From: Halodurantibacterium daqingensis
GTDB lineage: Bacteria; Pseudomonadota; Alphaproteobacteria; Rhodobacterales; Rhodobacteraceae
Direction of reading: 5' to 3'
Length of the DNA: 64,000 nucleotides
Assembly: GCF_042666235.1 (NCBI RefSeq)
Contig: NZ_JBHTFQ010000001.1
Location: 186,001 to 250,000 of the forward strand
The notes beneath the pieces were generated by a model, which did no database searches, was not told where the DNA came from, and saw only the letters and a program-made list of their open reading frames with translations. The stretch's first letter is position 1. Every line of letters begins with the position of its first letter. A program made the position numbers and the translations under genes. Shown here piece after piece: positions 46,792-55,620 of the stretch.

Positions 46792-47103
46792 ATGCAGACC
46801 CACAAGGCGAAACGGGTAGAGATCATCATCGAGGCGGTGATGGAGCGCCGGCTGACCGACGCATTGGCCGAGGCGGGCGTCACGGGCTTTACCGTGCTTC
46901 CGGTCAGCGGCGGGACGGGCCGGTCTGGCCACTGGAGCCGCGAGGGCCAGGTGAGCCGCGCCGGCGGCATGGTGGCGGTGGTCTGCCTGATCCGCCCCGA
47001 GCGGGTGGAGCCATTGCTCGAGGCCGCCTTCGCGGTGGTGGAGCGCCATATCGGCGTGGTCAGCGTGAGCGATTGCGAGGTGATGCGGGCAGAGCGGTTC
47101 TGA
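46792..47103 (+). CDS. sbtB: PII-like SbtB signalling protein
   Basis: 103 residues, starting 1 bp after the sbtA stop. The PII-like ferredoxin fold is visible (KRVEIIIEAVMERRLTDALA; GGMVAVVCLIRPERVEPLLE; ERHIGVVSVSDCEVMRAERF). The redox C-terminal CGPxGC loop of cyanobacterial SbtB is absent. SbtB binds adenine nucleotides including cyclic AMP and controls SbtA. Confidence 0.8.
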   Translation: MQTHKAKRVEIIIEAVMERRLTDALAEAGVTGFTVLPVSGGTGRSGHWSREGQVSRAGGMVAVVCLIRPERVEPLLEAAFAVVERHIGVVSVSDCEVMRAERF

Positions 47104-47290
47104 CACGGAGCGCGGCTGTCGCGCGCGGTGCCCCGAAAGGCCACGCCGCGCGCCCCTGCCGCTGCAACCCGGCAACTGGTGCATCTGGGAGTTGATTATT
47201 CTTCACGCCGCCCTGGGCGCCAGCGATTCCGCAGGACGGGCCAGCACAAGATCTGAATTCCGCAGCCGCCAATGAAGGGGCTGAAAGGCA

Positions 47291-47314
47291 AAAGCCCGGC
47301 GGGTGCCGGGCTTT
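47291..47314 (-). terminator. Rho-independent terminator of asd
   Basis: AAAGCCCGGC-GGGT-GCCGGGCTTT is a perfect 10-bp stem; on the minus strand it is followed by a T-containing tract, 16 bp after the asd stop. Confidence 0.8.
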
Positions 47315-47329
47315 CGGGTCGTGATCTGG

Positions 47330-48352
47330 TCAGCCCTTCTTCAGGCAGCGGTTTCCAAGCGTTTCCGCAATCTGCACCGCGTTCAGGGCCGCGCCCTTGC
47401 GCAGGTTGTCCGAGACGCACCACATGTTCAGCCCGTTCTCGATGGTGCTGTCCGTGCGGATGCGGCTGATGAAGGTCGCATAGTCGCCCACACATTCGAT
47501 CGGCGTGACGTAGCCGCCGTTCTCGCGCTTGTCGATCACCATGATGCCGGGGGCCTCGCGCAGGATGTCGCGGGCCTCGTCCTCATCCAGGAACTCCTCG
47601 AACTCGATGTTCAGAGCCTCGGAATGGCCGACAAAGACCGGCACGCGCACGCAGGTTGCCGTTACCTTGATCGAGGGGTCGAGGATCTTCTTGGTCTCGG
47701 CCACCATCTTCCATTCTTCCTTGGTGGTGCCGTCCTCCATGAAGACGTCGATATGCGGAATCACGTTGAAGGCGATCTGCTTGGTGAACTTGGACGGGGC
47801 CACTTCCTGACCGGGGACATACATGCCCTTGGTCTGGTTCCACAACTCGTCCATCCCCTCCTTGCCGGCGCCCGACACCGACTGGTAAGTCGAAACGACC
47901 ACCCGCTTGATCCGCGCCCGGTCATGCAACGGCTTGAGCGCCACGACCATCTGCGCCGTCGAACAGTTCGGGTTGGCGATGATCATCTTGTTGCGGTACT
48001 GCTCGACCGCCTCGGGGTTCACCTCGGGCACGACCAGCGGCACCTCGGGATCGTAGCGGTAAAGCGATGAATTGTCGATCACCACGCAGCCGGCCTGGGC
48101 CGCCTTGGGCGCGTGGATCTTCGTCGCGTCCGAGCCGATCGCGAAAAGCGCGATGTCCCAGCCGGTGAAGTCGAACTGCTCCAGGTCCTTGGTCTTGAGG
48201 GTCTTGTCGCCAAAGCTCACCTCGGTGCCCAGCGACCGGCGCGAGGCCAGCGCGGCGATCTCATCCACCGGGAACTGGCGCTCGGCCAGAATGTTCAGCA
48301 TTTCGCGGCCCACGTTACCCGTGGCGCCGACGACGACGACCCTGTAGCCCAT
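47330..48352 (-). CDS. asd: Aspartate-semialdehyde dehydrogenase
   Basis: 340 residues with a Rossmann start (VVVVGATGNVGREMLNIL), the catalytic Cys in NPNCSTAQMVVAL, TYQSVSGAGKEGMDEL and the His region RVPVFVGHSEALNIEF. It makes aspartate semialdehyde for lysine/diaminopimelate, threonine and methionine. It is unlinked to the dap genes 35 kb away but in the same pathway. Confidence 0.96.
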   Translation of the reverse strand: MGYRVVVVGATGNVGREMLNILAERQFPVDEIAALASRRSLGTEVSFGDKTLKTKDLEQFDFTGWDIALFAIGSDATKIHAPKAAQAGCVVIDNSSLYRYDPEVPLVVPEVNPEAVEQYRNKMIIANPNCSTAQMVVALKPLHDRARIKRVVVSTYQSVSGAGKEGMDELWNQTKGMYVPGQEVAPSKFTKQIAFNVIPHIDVFMEDGTTKEEWKMVAETKKILDPSIKVTATCVRVPVFVGHSEALNIEFEEFLDEDEARDILREAPGIMVIDKRENGGYVTPIECVGDYATFISRIRTDSTIENGLNMWCVSDNLRKGAALNAVQIAETLGNRCLKKG

Positions 48353-48409
48353 CGGACCCTCCTTGGCATGACGTCACATGACAGCGCCCAATACCGCAGC
48401 CCCCCCCCG

Positions 48410-48428
48410 AGTGAAAGGGTCTTTCACT
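48410..48428 (-). terminator. Hairpin after the MFS transporter gene
   Basis: AGTGAAAG-GGT-CTTTCACT forms an 8-bp stem overlapping the MFS stop codon. A 9-C run follows at 48400-48408. Confidence 0.45.
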
Positions 48429-49611
48429 AGTCCAGCCTGTCCTTGCTGAAGAGATAGACCGCAAGCCCGACAATCTGCGCCGCCGCAAAGAACCAGAACA
48501 GCATCTGGTAGGCCTCGGCCGGGCCTGCGCCGCTGGCGAGCGCGGTGGCGTGGATGCGCCCGCTCAGCATCTGCAACAGGCCGACGCCCCCGATGCTGAA
48601 CAGGTTAAGCAGTGTGACCCCGCGCCCCGTCAGATGCGGCGGCACGAAGCTTCGGCCATGGGCCATGATTGTCGGGAACGAGGCGCCAAAGAACCCGACC
48701 GCAGCCAGCAGCAGCGCCGCGTTCCAGAACCCGGCCTGGGGCCAGAGCGCCAGCGCCACCAGACAGACGAGGCCGAGGGCATTGCCGCCGAAAACCACCC
48801 ATTTGCGGCTGCGGAACAACCGGTCCAGTGGCCCGTAGAGGATGCTGCCCGCGACCATGGCGAAGCCCATCACCAGCGTCGCCTGCCCGACGCCCGCGCC
48901 GCCCGCACCATGCACATCGGCGAAATAGGGCCCGATCCAGAGCCCCCTGATCCCCGCGGAAGGCGCGTAGGCGACCAGCAGCATCGGCAGGATGAACCAC
49001 AACGCCGGCATGCGCAGCAGATCCAGAAGCGAGCCCCGCGGCGCCCCTTCGGCGGTAACTGCCGGCAGGTCCGGCACGAAGCGCCCGGCGGCGATCGCAA
49101 CGGCAAAGGTGATCGCGGCAAGCGCGAACACGGTTTCGCGCCAGCCGAAAAAGTCGGCTGACCAGGCAAGGGGCAGGGCGCTGGCGATGTTCCCGAGCGA
49201 TCCGACTCCGACGATGATCCCCGCCAGCATGCCGAAGACGGCCGGGGGATAGGCACGCGCAAAGATATAATAGGAAGCCATGAGCACCGGCGCGCAGCCG
49301 ATGCCGATCAGCACCATCGCGATGTCGATGGCCAGTGCTGATTGGGCAAGCGCGAATAAAAGCGCTCCGCCGCCCCCACCGATCGCCAGCAGCACCGAGG
49401 CCGTCAGGCGCGGGCCCATGCGGTCGAGCGCCCAGCCCACAGGTATCTGCATGAGGGCAAAGGCCAGGAACCAGTAGCCCGAGGCGCGGGCAAGGTCATC
49501 GGCCCCAACGCCCAGATCCGTCAGAAGCGCCGGCGCAAGCACGGCCAGGAACGCGCGGTAGAACTGGCTCAGCACATAGCCGAGCAGCAAGAAGAACAGA
49601 CCGGTTTTCAT
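48427..49611 (-). CDS. Major facilitator superfamily transporter
   Basis: 394 residues from ATG 49611 (MKTGLFFLLLGYVLSQFYRA), twelve predicted membrane segments in two halves joined by a loop near 190-215. MFS-type MQIPVGWALDRMGPRLTAS between segments 2 and 3 is a relaxed form of the family motif. The frame is open upstream but without a ribosome-binding site. Substrate unknown. Confidence 0.85.
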   Translation of the reverse strand: MKTGLFFLLLGYVLSQFYRAFLAVLAPALLTDLGVGADDLARASGYWFLAFALMQIPVGWALDRMGPRLTASVLLAIGGGGGALLFALAQSALAIDIAMVLIGIGCAPVLMASYYIFARAYPPAVFGMLAGIIVGVGSLGNIASALPLAWSADFFGWRETVFALAAITFAVAIAAGRFVPDLPAVTAEGAPRGSLLDLLRMPALWFILPMLLVAYAPSAGIRGLWIGPYFADVHGAGGAGVGQATLVMGFAMVAGSILYGPLDRLFRSRKWVVFGGNALGLVCLVALALWPQAGFWNAALLLAAVGFFGASFPTIMAHGRSFVPPHLTGRGVTLLNLFSIGGVGLLQMLSGRIHATALASGAGPAEAYQMLFWFFAAAQIVGLAVYLFSKDRLD

Positions 49612-49848
49612 GATCCCCCCAGAACAGGCCGTCACACTGGCCCGGGAGCGGGGGATGTTCAACTCCCCTTGCCCCTGACCGCCCTTCGGGGGGCCCGTCC
49701 CAACCTTTCGCTGTTCGAGGGCATCCCTTGAGGTGGAGACCATACGAAATGTAAAAAATCTAACTAAAACTGAGGCTTAAAGGGTGTGCGCCTTTACCGT
49801 TCCGAAACCCGGGGATAGGAAAATCGGAAGCTTCTCGGGAGCGCGCCA

Positions 49849-52122
49849 ATGTCGAAGATCTTCGTCATCGCTGGGCAAAGCAATGCCAACCTCTTGTCCA
49901 GCGCAACGGCCGCCGCGCTTCGGGCAAGCCATCCCGACTGCATCGTTCTCACGGTCGCGGCACCGGGCGCACCGCTGACCTTCGGGCGCGCGGCCGAGGA
50001 CTGGTTCTCGGCGCGCGAATTGCCACAGGAACTTGCCGGCGCAATCATCGCCGCCCTGACGGACAATCCCCAGATGACTTTCGGCGGCATTGCCTGGGTC
50101 CAGGGCGAGGCGGATACGCTTGCCGTGGCGCGCAGTGCCGAATATGCCCGGCGCGCCGCAGATCTGTTTTCCGCCATCGAATCGCAGGTCAGGGGCGCCT
50201 TTCCCGGCCGGGCAGTCTGGCCCGACGATACCAAGCACATCCTCCTTGGCCTGTCCGAAAATGCCCCGGCCATGGCCGAACGGGATGCCTGGAGAACGAT
50301 TATCGCGCAGCAAGAGGCGTTGGCGGCCAGCCGCCCCGATATCGCCTTGTTGCGCCCCGATCTGATCGCGCAATGGGCCGGGGTGGGCAGCACGTCAATG
50401 TTCAAGGACGCGCTGCATTATGCCCCGGGAATCGCCGGCATTCTTGCCGATGTCCTTGCGCAGGCGCTGGTCAGCGGGGGCGTGCCCTTCCTGGAAACGC
50501 CCTCGAACCCGGTCACGATCGGGACGCCGGGCGATGACCAGCTGCATGACTGGCTTGATGCCGCAGGCCGAACGGTCAGCCGGGCTGCAGAAACCTCGCC
50601 GACGATCCTCATGGGCGGGCTGGGCAATGACAGCTATTACGTGCGGAACTCCTCGACGATCATCTTCGAAGTCGCAGGGGCGAGTCACGACCAGATCATC
50701 ACCTCGGTCAGTTACCAGATGTGGCGCAACGCCCCGAATGTGGAGAACATCCGCCTCACGGGTGCCGGAAACCTGCGTGTCGAGGGCAACGCGCTGGGTA
50801 ACCTGATCGAGGGAAACGCCGGTGACAATCATCTGGCCGGAGGCGACGGCCAGGACACCATCCATGGCGGCGATGGCCACGACCTGATCCTTGGCGACGA
50901 TGGGGATGACAGCCTGTATGGCGGCAACGGCAACGACACCCTTGGCGGGGGCGCCGGCAACGACGCACTCTGGGGCGGCGCCGGCAACGATGATCTTTAT
51001 GGCGCCGATGGCGACGACACGCTTTACGGCGGTCTGGGCAAGGACCGGCTGTATGGCGGCGCGGGCAATGACGTGCTTCTGGGCGAGGACGGCGACGACC
51101 TTCTGGACGGCGGGCCGGGTGATGATCTTCTGGGTGGCGGCGCGGGCAATGACCTGCTGTACGGGGGGGCGGGCAATGACTCTCTCTATGGTGCGGCGGG
51201 CGCCGACACGCTTCACGGCGGGGCGGGCCATGACCTGCTGTTCGGGGGAGATGGCGCCGATCTGCTGCTGGGCGAAGACGGCAACGACACGATTTACGGC
51301 GGCGACGGCAATGATGTGATCGGCGGCGGCGCCGGCAACGACCTGCTGTACGGCGGCGCCGGCGATGATCAGCTTTACGGTGCGGACGGCGACGATCATC
51401 TCTCTGGGGGCACGGGTCACGATCAGCTTTACGGCGGTGACGGAAACGACGTGCTTCTGGGCGACGCGGGCAATGACAGCCTCTATGGGGGGCCAGGCCA
51501 TGATCTGCTTGGCGGGGGCGACGGGGATGACCTGCTTTATGGCGGGTCCGGCAACGATTCCCTCTACGGCGCCGCTGGGCACGACACGCTCTATGGTGGT
51601 GACGGGCACGACCTGTTGTTTGGTGGCGATGGAAACGACCTGCTGCTGGGCGACGCTGGAAATGACACGATCGATGGTGGCGCCGGCAGCGATATGATCG
51701 GCGGGGGCGATGGCGATGATCTGCTCTATGGTGGGTCGGGGGCCGACAGCCTGTTTGGCGCCGCAGGCAATGACACGCTCTATGGCGGCGCCGATGATGA
51801 TCGGCTGTTCGGCGGGCTGGGGGATGATCTGTTGTTTGGCGGAACCGGCGACGACCGGCTGGAAGGAGGGCCAGGCAACGATACTCTGTTCGGCGGTGCG
51901 GGGGCGGATGTCTTCGTCTTTGCCACGGGGGATGGCCATGACCGCATCGGTGATTTCACGCTGGGTGTGGACCGTCTCCTGTTTTCTGACGCGCTGCGGG
52001 TCGCGACGCTTCAGGCCGAACAGACAGAGCAGGGGTTGCTCCTGAGCATCGGGGAGGGGCAAAGCATCTTTCTTGCGGATCTGTTCCTGCCCGATCCGGG
52101 CGATCTGTCGCCGCTGTTCTGA
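49849..52122 (+). CDS. Secreted RTX protein with N-terminal SGNH/SASA esterase domain
   Basis: 757 residues, no signal peptide. Domain 1 (about 1-215) is an acetyl-esterase of the sialate-O-acetylesterase/CE6 type: IAGQSNAN with Ser11, GGIAWVQGEAD, and KDALHYAPG supplying the Asp/His pair. A linker follows (about 220-325), then about 41 uninterrupted nonapeptide RTX repeats (about 325-690) and a C-terminal FVFATGDGHDRIGDF-type secretion end. The calcium-binding repeats and lack of a signal peptide indicate type I secretion; no transporter is in the window. Target inferred: acylated polysaccharide. Confidence 0.88.
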   Translation: MSKIFVIAGQSNANLLSSATAAALRASHPDCIVLTVAAPGAPLTFGRAAEDWFSARELPQELAGAIIAALTDNPQMTFGGIAWVQGEADTLAVARSAEYARRAADLFSAIESQVRGAFPGRAVWPDDTKHILLGLSENAPAMAERDAWRTIIAQQEALAASRPDIALLRPDLIAQWAGVGSTSMFKDALHYAPGIAGILADVLAQALVSGGVPFLETPSNPVTIGTPGDDQLHDWLDAAGRTVSRAAETSPTILMGGLGNDSYYVRNSSTIIFEVAGASHDQIITSVSYQMWRNAPNVENIRLTGAGNLRVEGNALGNLIEGNAGDNHLAGGDGQDTIHGGDGHDLILGDDGDDSLYGGNGNDTLGGGAGNDALWGGAGNDDLYGADGDDTLYGGLGKDRLYGGAGNDVLLGEDGDDLLDGGPGDDLLGGGAGNDLLYGGAGNDSLYGAAGADTLHGGAGHDLLFGGDGADLLLGEDGNDTIYGGDGNDVIGGGAGNDLLYGGAGDDQLYGADGDDHLSGGTGHDQLYGGDGNDVLLGDAGNDSLYGGPGHDLLGGGDGDDLLYGGSGNDSLYGAAGHDTLYGGDGHDLLFGGDGNDLLLGDAGNDTIDGGAGSDMIGGGDGDDLLYGGSGADSLFGAAGNDTLYGGADDDRLFGGLGDDLLFGGTGDDRLEGGPGNDTLFGGAGADVFVFATGDGHDRIGDFTLGVDRLLFSDALRVATLQAEQTEQGLLLSIGEGQSIFLADLFLPDPGDLSPLF
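50962..51906 (+). repeat. Five-fold 189-bp (63-residue) higher-order RTX repeat
   Basis: Units start at 50962, 51151, 51340, 51529 and 51718. Each is seven nonapeptides in fixed order, with units 1 and 3 alike and units 2 and 4 alike, so a 378-bp dimer is visible inside the array. Confidence 0.85.
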
Positions 52123-52182
52123 GCTCAGGTTGACATCGCCCCGGGCCAAAGGCATCGTTGCAAGACAGCGTGAAAGCCCGCC

Positions 52183-53205
52183 ATGCCCTATTCCAATCTT
52201 CCTGCAAGTTCTTACTGGAAACGCTGCCTGCGCAGCGATGACTTCCGGCTGAACGATCTGTATCAGCCCCGATTCCAGATCGGGGCGCAGGATGCGATCG
52301 CCACGGCGGGAAGCTGCTTTGCTCAGCGGATCGGCCAGGAGCTGCGCCACGCAACGGTCGATTTTCTTGATCTGGAGCCACCCCCCCCAGGAATGTCACA
52401 TGCCACGGCGCAGTCTTTCGGCTTTGGCATCTATTCGGCGCGCTACGGCAACATTTATACCCCCCGGCAGTTGCTGCAACTGGTCGAGGATGTGCTGGCA
52501 ACCCGCATCCGCCCCGAAGCGGTCTGGGAAAGCCGAGGCGCCTGGTTCGACGGGCTTCGCCCGCAGATCGAGCCGGGCGGCTTCGCTTCGGCGGACGAAT
52601 TGGTCGGTATCCGCGTGTCGCATCTGGATCGCGTGCGACAGATGATTGAAAAGGCAACGGTCTTCTTCTTTACCCTCGGGCTGACCGAGTGCTGGGCGCA
52701 TGCCGAAACCGGGACAGTGTTTCCAGTCTGTCCCAGCGTGGTTCCGGGTGTCTTTGACCCGGAGCTGCATCGCTTCCGCAACCTGCGGACCGCCGAGGTG
52801 ATCGCCGACCTTGAAGCCTTCATGGCCGCCGCGCGACAGATCAATCCGGGGCTGCGTTTCCTTTTCACCGTGTCTCCGGTTCCGCTCGTCGCGACGGCGA
52901 CGGGGGGCCACGTGCTTGCCGCGACGACGCGGTCGAAATCGGTGTTGCGGGCGGCTGTGGCCGAGGTGGTAGACAGTGACTCCGGCTGCGACTATTTCCC
53001 CTCGTACGAACTGGCCACGACGCATCCGATCCTGCGGGATACCTTCTGCGACGACAGGCGCAGCGTCCGGCCCGAGATCGTGCGGATGATCATGGATATG
53101 TTCTTTGCCGCGCACCCGGGATGCGCCCGCATCGACATTCCCGCCGGCGAAGACGAAATGGACGCGTTCTGCGATGAGCTTCTTCTGGATGCCGCAACGT
53201 CATGA
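52183..53205 (+). CDS. GSCFA-domain protein (SGNH hydrolase-like)
   Basis: 340 residues. The eponymous motif appears as TAGSCFAQRI (about 42-51), followed by FFTLGLTECW and FTVSPVPL, and a late DYFPSYELATTHPILRDTF. GSCFA proteins are SGNH-like and often belong to polysaccharide loci, presumably acting on acyl groups. It follows the RTX esterase by 60 bp and overlaps the next SGNH-like gene (ATGA). Confidence 0.88.
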   Translation: MPYSNLPASSYWKRCLRSDDFRLNDLYQPRFQIGAQDAIATAGSCFAQRIGQELRHATVDFLDLEPPPPGMSHATAQSFGFGIYSARYGNIYTPRQLLQLVEDVLATRIRPEAVWESRGAWFDGLRPQIEPGGFASADELVGIRVSHLDRVRQMIEKATVFFFTLGLTECWAHAETGTVFPVCPSVVPGVFDPELHRFRNLRTAEVIADLEAFMAAARQINPGLRFLFTVSPVPLVATATGGHVLAATTRSKSVLRAAVAEVVDSDSGCDYFPSYELATTHPILRDTFCDDRRSVRPEIVRMIMDMFFAAHPGCARIDIPAGEDEMDAFCDELLLDAATS

Positions 53206-54020
53206 AAGGCTGTATCTTCGGCAATTCGCACAGCGCCGCGCTTCTGAAGGCCTGGCGGGAACACGAGGGCGCTTGGCCCGGGCTGAGCCTGGATTTCTTC
53301 GTGCGCAGCGGGGTTGGCGTGCAGGGCCATCGGTTGGATGGTCCGGTGATCCGCGCCGAGGATCCCGACTTTCGCGACATGCTGGAAAAGCTCGGTCTTC
53401 ACCACGAGATTGACCTCTCCGGCTATGATTTCCTTGCCGTTGTCGGCAGCGAGATCAGCCCCTTCAAGTCGGTTGCGATCCTGCGCGACAATCAGATCTT
53501 CGGATGGCGCACCAATGACCTGGCGCGACCGGTGATCAGCGAAAAGGTGCTGCGGGCAGCGCTTGCCGACAGCCTGCGCGCGGCAAATGGTGCGCGGCTG
53601 CTGGCGCAGCTGCGGGCGGTTTTTCAGGCCGACAAGCCGATCTACGTGCTGACCCAGCCCTTCCCGGCGGCCAAGCATATCGACTCCCCCAAGCTCGCGA
53701 CCTTCCGCCGCCAGATCCGCCAGGGTGATGCGACCCGCTTTGCCCGCCTCTACAATGAGGTTGCCGCGACCGTGGTCGAGGAGCTTGGCGGCCTATATCT
53801 GCCCCAGCCTCAGGAAACCGTGTTCAAATGGGTGCTCACGCGCGAAAAGTTCACGATGGGGGCGCCAAGGCTGACCAACCTCCGTCTGAAGCAGGCGCAG
53901 GATGACATTCTTCATGCGAACGCCGATTACGGGCAGGTGGTTCTGAATGATCTCGCCGGGCGGCTGGGGCTGGCGGCCGCATCAGTTCCCGTGCGCGATA
54001 CCCCCCGCACCCCGGAGTAG
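53202..54020 (+). CDS. SGNH-type hydrolase-like protein of unknown substrate
   Basis: 272 residues. The N-terminal CIFGNSHSAALLKAW places a Ser in a GNSHSA block resembling the SGNH nucleophile motif; FLAVVGSEISP and ILTQPFPAAKHID lie where block II/III could be; HANADYGQVVL near the C-terminus could supply the catalytic His. It is coupled to the GSCFA gene, forming a row of three SGNH-type proteins. Activity not demonstrable from sequence. Confidence 0.6.
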   Translation: MKGCIFGNSHSAALLKAWREHEGAWPGLSLDFFVRSGVGVQGHRLDGPVIRAEDPDFRDMLEKLGLHHEIDLSGYDFLAVVGSEISPFKSVAILRDNQIFGWRTNDLARPVISEKVLRAALADSLRAANGARLLAQLRAVFQADKPIYVLTQPFPAAKHIDSPKLATFRRQIRQGDATRFARLYNEVAATVVEELGGLYLPQPQETVFKWVLTREKFTMGAPRLTNLRLKQAQDDILHANADYGQVVLNDLAGRLGLAAASVPVRDTPRTPE

Positions 54021-54257
54021 CGGCGCGGGCGGGCCCACATGCTCCGGCGAGCTTAAAGGCTCGTAACGCACTATCGCCGGCCCTCTGCAGGCAGAGATGC
54101 CGTAATCCCGCCCGGGCGCCTGCGTATCCAGATCCCGCATGGGGACGAAGACGCCCGTAATGCAGCCCCAAAAGGGATTGCCACCATACCAACGGGGTTC
54201 TGTTGTGGCGGCGCCCTTGGCGTTAGCAGTCTGATTTGGGGACAGGGACAGTATCAT
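53982..54257 (-). CDS. Doubtful small ORF overlapping the SGNH gene end
   Basis: 91 codons (MILSLSPNQTANAKGAATTE start; EPRWYGGNPFWGCITGVFVP next) read more protein-like than other frames here, but there is no ribosome-binding site and it overlaps the 3' end of a convergent gene by 39 bp. No family is recognised. Confidence 0.2.
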   Translation of the reverse strand: MILSLSPNQTANAKGAATTEPRWYGGNPFWGCITGVFVPMRDLDTQAPGRDYGISACRGPAIVRYEPLSSPEHVGPPAPLLRGAGGIAHGN

Positions 54258-54332
54258 ATGCCAAGGGAAACGGCGTCGCAGCGACTGCGCGCCGAACTGG
54301 CAGATGCTCCTTCCATAATGAGGAGAGTAGCC
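54021..54332. other. 312-bp intergenic stretch
   Basis: Holds the doubtful minus-strand frame above and presumably the promoter of the next two genes; no clear terminator or promoter motif was seen. Confidence 0.4.
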
Positions 54333-54559
54333 GTGACTGCAGAGCCGGAACACCGCCTTGCAAGGCTTCTGAATGATGTCTGCGACTTCCGAAGGCCAGG
54401 CTTGCAACCAGGATCCTGGTCAGTCGCATGCGGGTCGAGGTGCGCGCGAACCCCGGGCTCTTGTCCAGCAGGATTGACGAACTGAAGGATTACCTGAACC
54501 GGAACCCCGACGCAAAGGCGGATCTTGAGGCCAGTCTGGCGCATGGAGACAAAGCGTGA
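54333..54559 (+). pseudogene. Small protein gene with a single-base frameshift, coupled to the DUF6976-like gene
   Basis: A GTG after GAGGAG starts VTAEPEHRLARLLNDVCDF; the continuation is in the next frame: KARLATRILVSRMRVEVRAN, then GLLSSRIDELKDYLNRNPDA and DLEASLAHGDKA, ending in a TGA that overlaps the next start (GTGA). One missing base near 54391 would restore a protein of about 75 residues, helical throughout. Either a recent mutation or a sequencing error. Family not recognised. Confidence 0.6.
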
Positions 54560-55536
54560 AGAACGAACTACTGGACGTTGTCGAAGCGGCCGAACGGATT
54601 GGGCGTGGCGATATCATGTGCATCGCCGGAGACGAACAGCTGCTGCTGCAACTGCCGAAAGGGCGCTGGATCGGTGGCACCACCGTCTATTTCGTGGCAT
54701 CCGATGGCGGCGCGGTGCTGCGCGACAAGCTGTTCTGTACCACGCTTCAGGCACGGCGCGCCGAGGTGCGCTATCTTCCAACCCTGTCCCTGCCCGAGAT
54801 TCCTGCGGGTTACATCGACGGCGGGGCAACACTTATCCTTGTGCCGGCCTTCTCCACGGCGCATGCGCGTTTCGCGGTGAACGGCCCCGGCTATCCCGGG
54901 CTGTTCGATCAGCCGCTCCTGGGTTGGGTGACGGGGGTTCACCTTGATGAACTCGGGTCACGCAGGCCAAAGGTGGTGAACGGAGCCACCGGCGCGGTGA
55001 ACGAGGACGGCGCCCTGCTTCTTCATCTCGAGCTTTGGCCGGGGGAACGGGCCGAACTGGATATCGTCAACATCTTCGAGCCGGACGACGCCGTGACCTT
55101 CAGCTTCCCCGTGGGCGGCTTCGCTGCCAGTCGGGCGATCGTGGAGGGGGCCGAGGTGAGTTTCGGCACCTTCCTTGTCGAAAGCGGAGCCGATACGCGG
55201 CTGCCTCTGATCGCAAATTACGCCGGCGCGCACGTGAATGTCTCGATCCGCGACATCGATCACCGCACCGGCGAGGTGTCCTTCTATGCGCCGGTGGTGC
55301 CGGGGGTCGAATACCGTCTGGCCTGCCCGGTGCCGGACTATGCCGCAGCCTTTGCGCGGAATGCCGGCGGCCGAGGCGCTGCGCAGTTTTCCTGCAACTG
55401 CATCCTGAACTATATCCACGGCGATCTGGAGGGACGCCCAACCGGAGATTTTACCGGCCCGGTCACGTTCGGGGAAATTGCCTACATTCTTCTCAATCAG
55501 ACCCTGGTCCGACTGGATATTCAGGCAGGCTCCTGA
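54556..55536 (+). CDS. Unknown protein, resembles DUF6976
   Basis: 326 residues, GTG start overlapping the small upstream frame. It begins with a VVEAAERIGRGDIMCIAGDE segment, then LPKGRWIGGTTVYF, a glycine/acid-rich beta-rich middle and a C-terminal Cys pair (FSCNCILNYIHGDL). The LPKG.WIGGT block is what I associate with DUF6976; no biochemical role is known to me. Terminated by a good hairpin. Confidence 0.65.
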   Translation: MKNELLDVVEAAERIGRGDIMCIAGDEQLLLQLPKGRWIGGTTVYFVASDGGAVLRDKLFCTTLQARRAEVRYLPTLSLPEIPAGYIDGGATLILVPAFSTAHARFAVNGPGYPGLFDQPLLGWVTGVHLDELGSRRPKVVNGATGAVNEDGALLLHLELWPGERAELDIVNIFEPDDAVTFSFPVGGFAASRAIVEGAEVSFGTFLVESGADTRLPLIANYAGAHVNVSIRDIDHRTGEVSFYAPVVPGVEYRLACPVPDYAAAFARNAGGRGAAQFSCNCILNYIHGDLEGRPTGDFTGPVTFGEIAYILLNQTLVRLDIQAGS

Positions 55537-55560
55537 CAGCACCGGCCCAACTGCCTCAAA

Positions 55561-55591
55561 AGGAAACGCGCCCCCGGAGGGCGCGTTTTCC
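55561..55591. terminator. Bidirectional-looking terminator
   Basis: AAACGCGCCC-CCGGA-GGGCGCGTTT (55564-55588), a perfect 10-bp stem with T/A tracts at both ends, between the convergent DUF6976-like and DUF6280-like genes. Confidence 0.8.
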
Positions 55592-55620
55592 ATGTGCAGG
55601 CCACAGCAGACACAGGCGTG

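Noticed and set aside
48369..48376. TGACGTCA palindrome upstream of asd
   Set aside because: Only 8 bp, and no second copy or known regulator to support it.
50800..51930. Regular repeats that might be mistaken for a CRISPR array
   Set aside because: They encode in-frame RTX nonapeptides with no constant-repeat/variable-spacer pattern.
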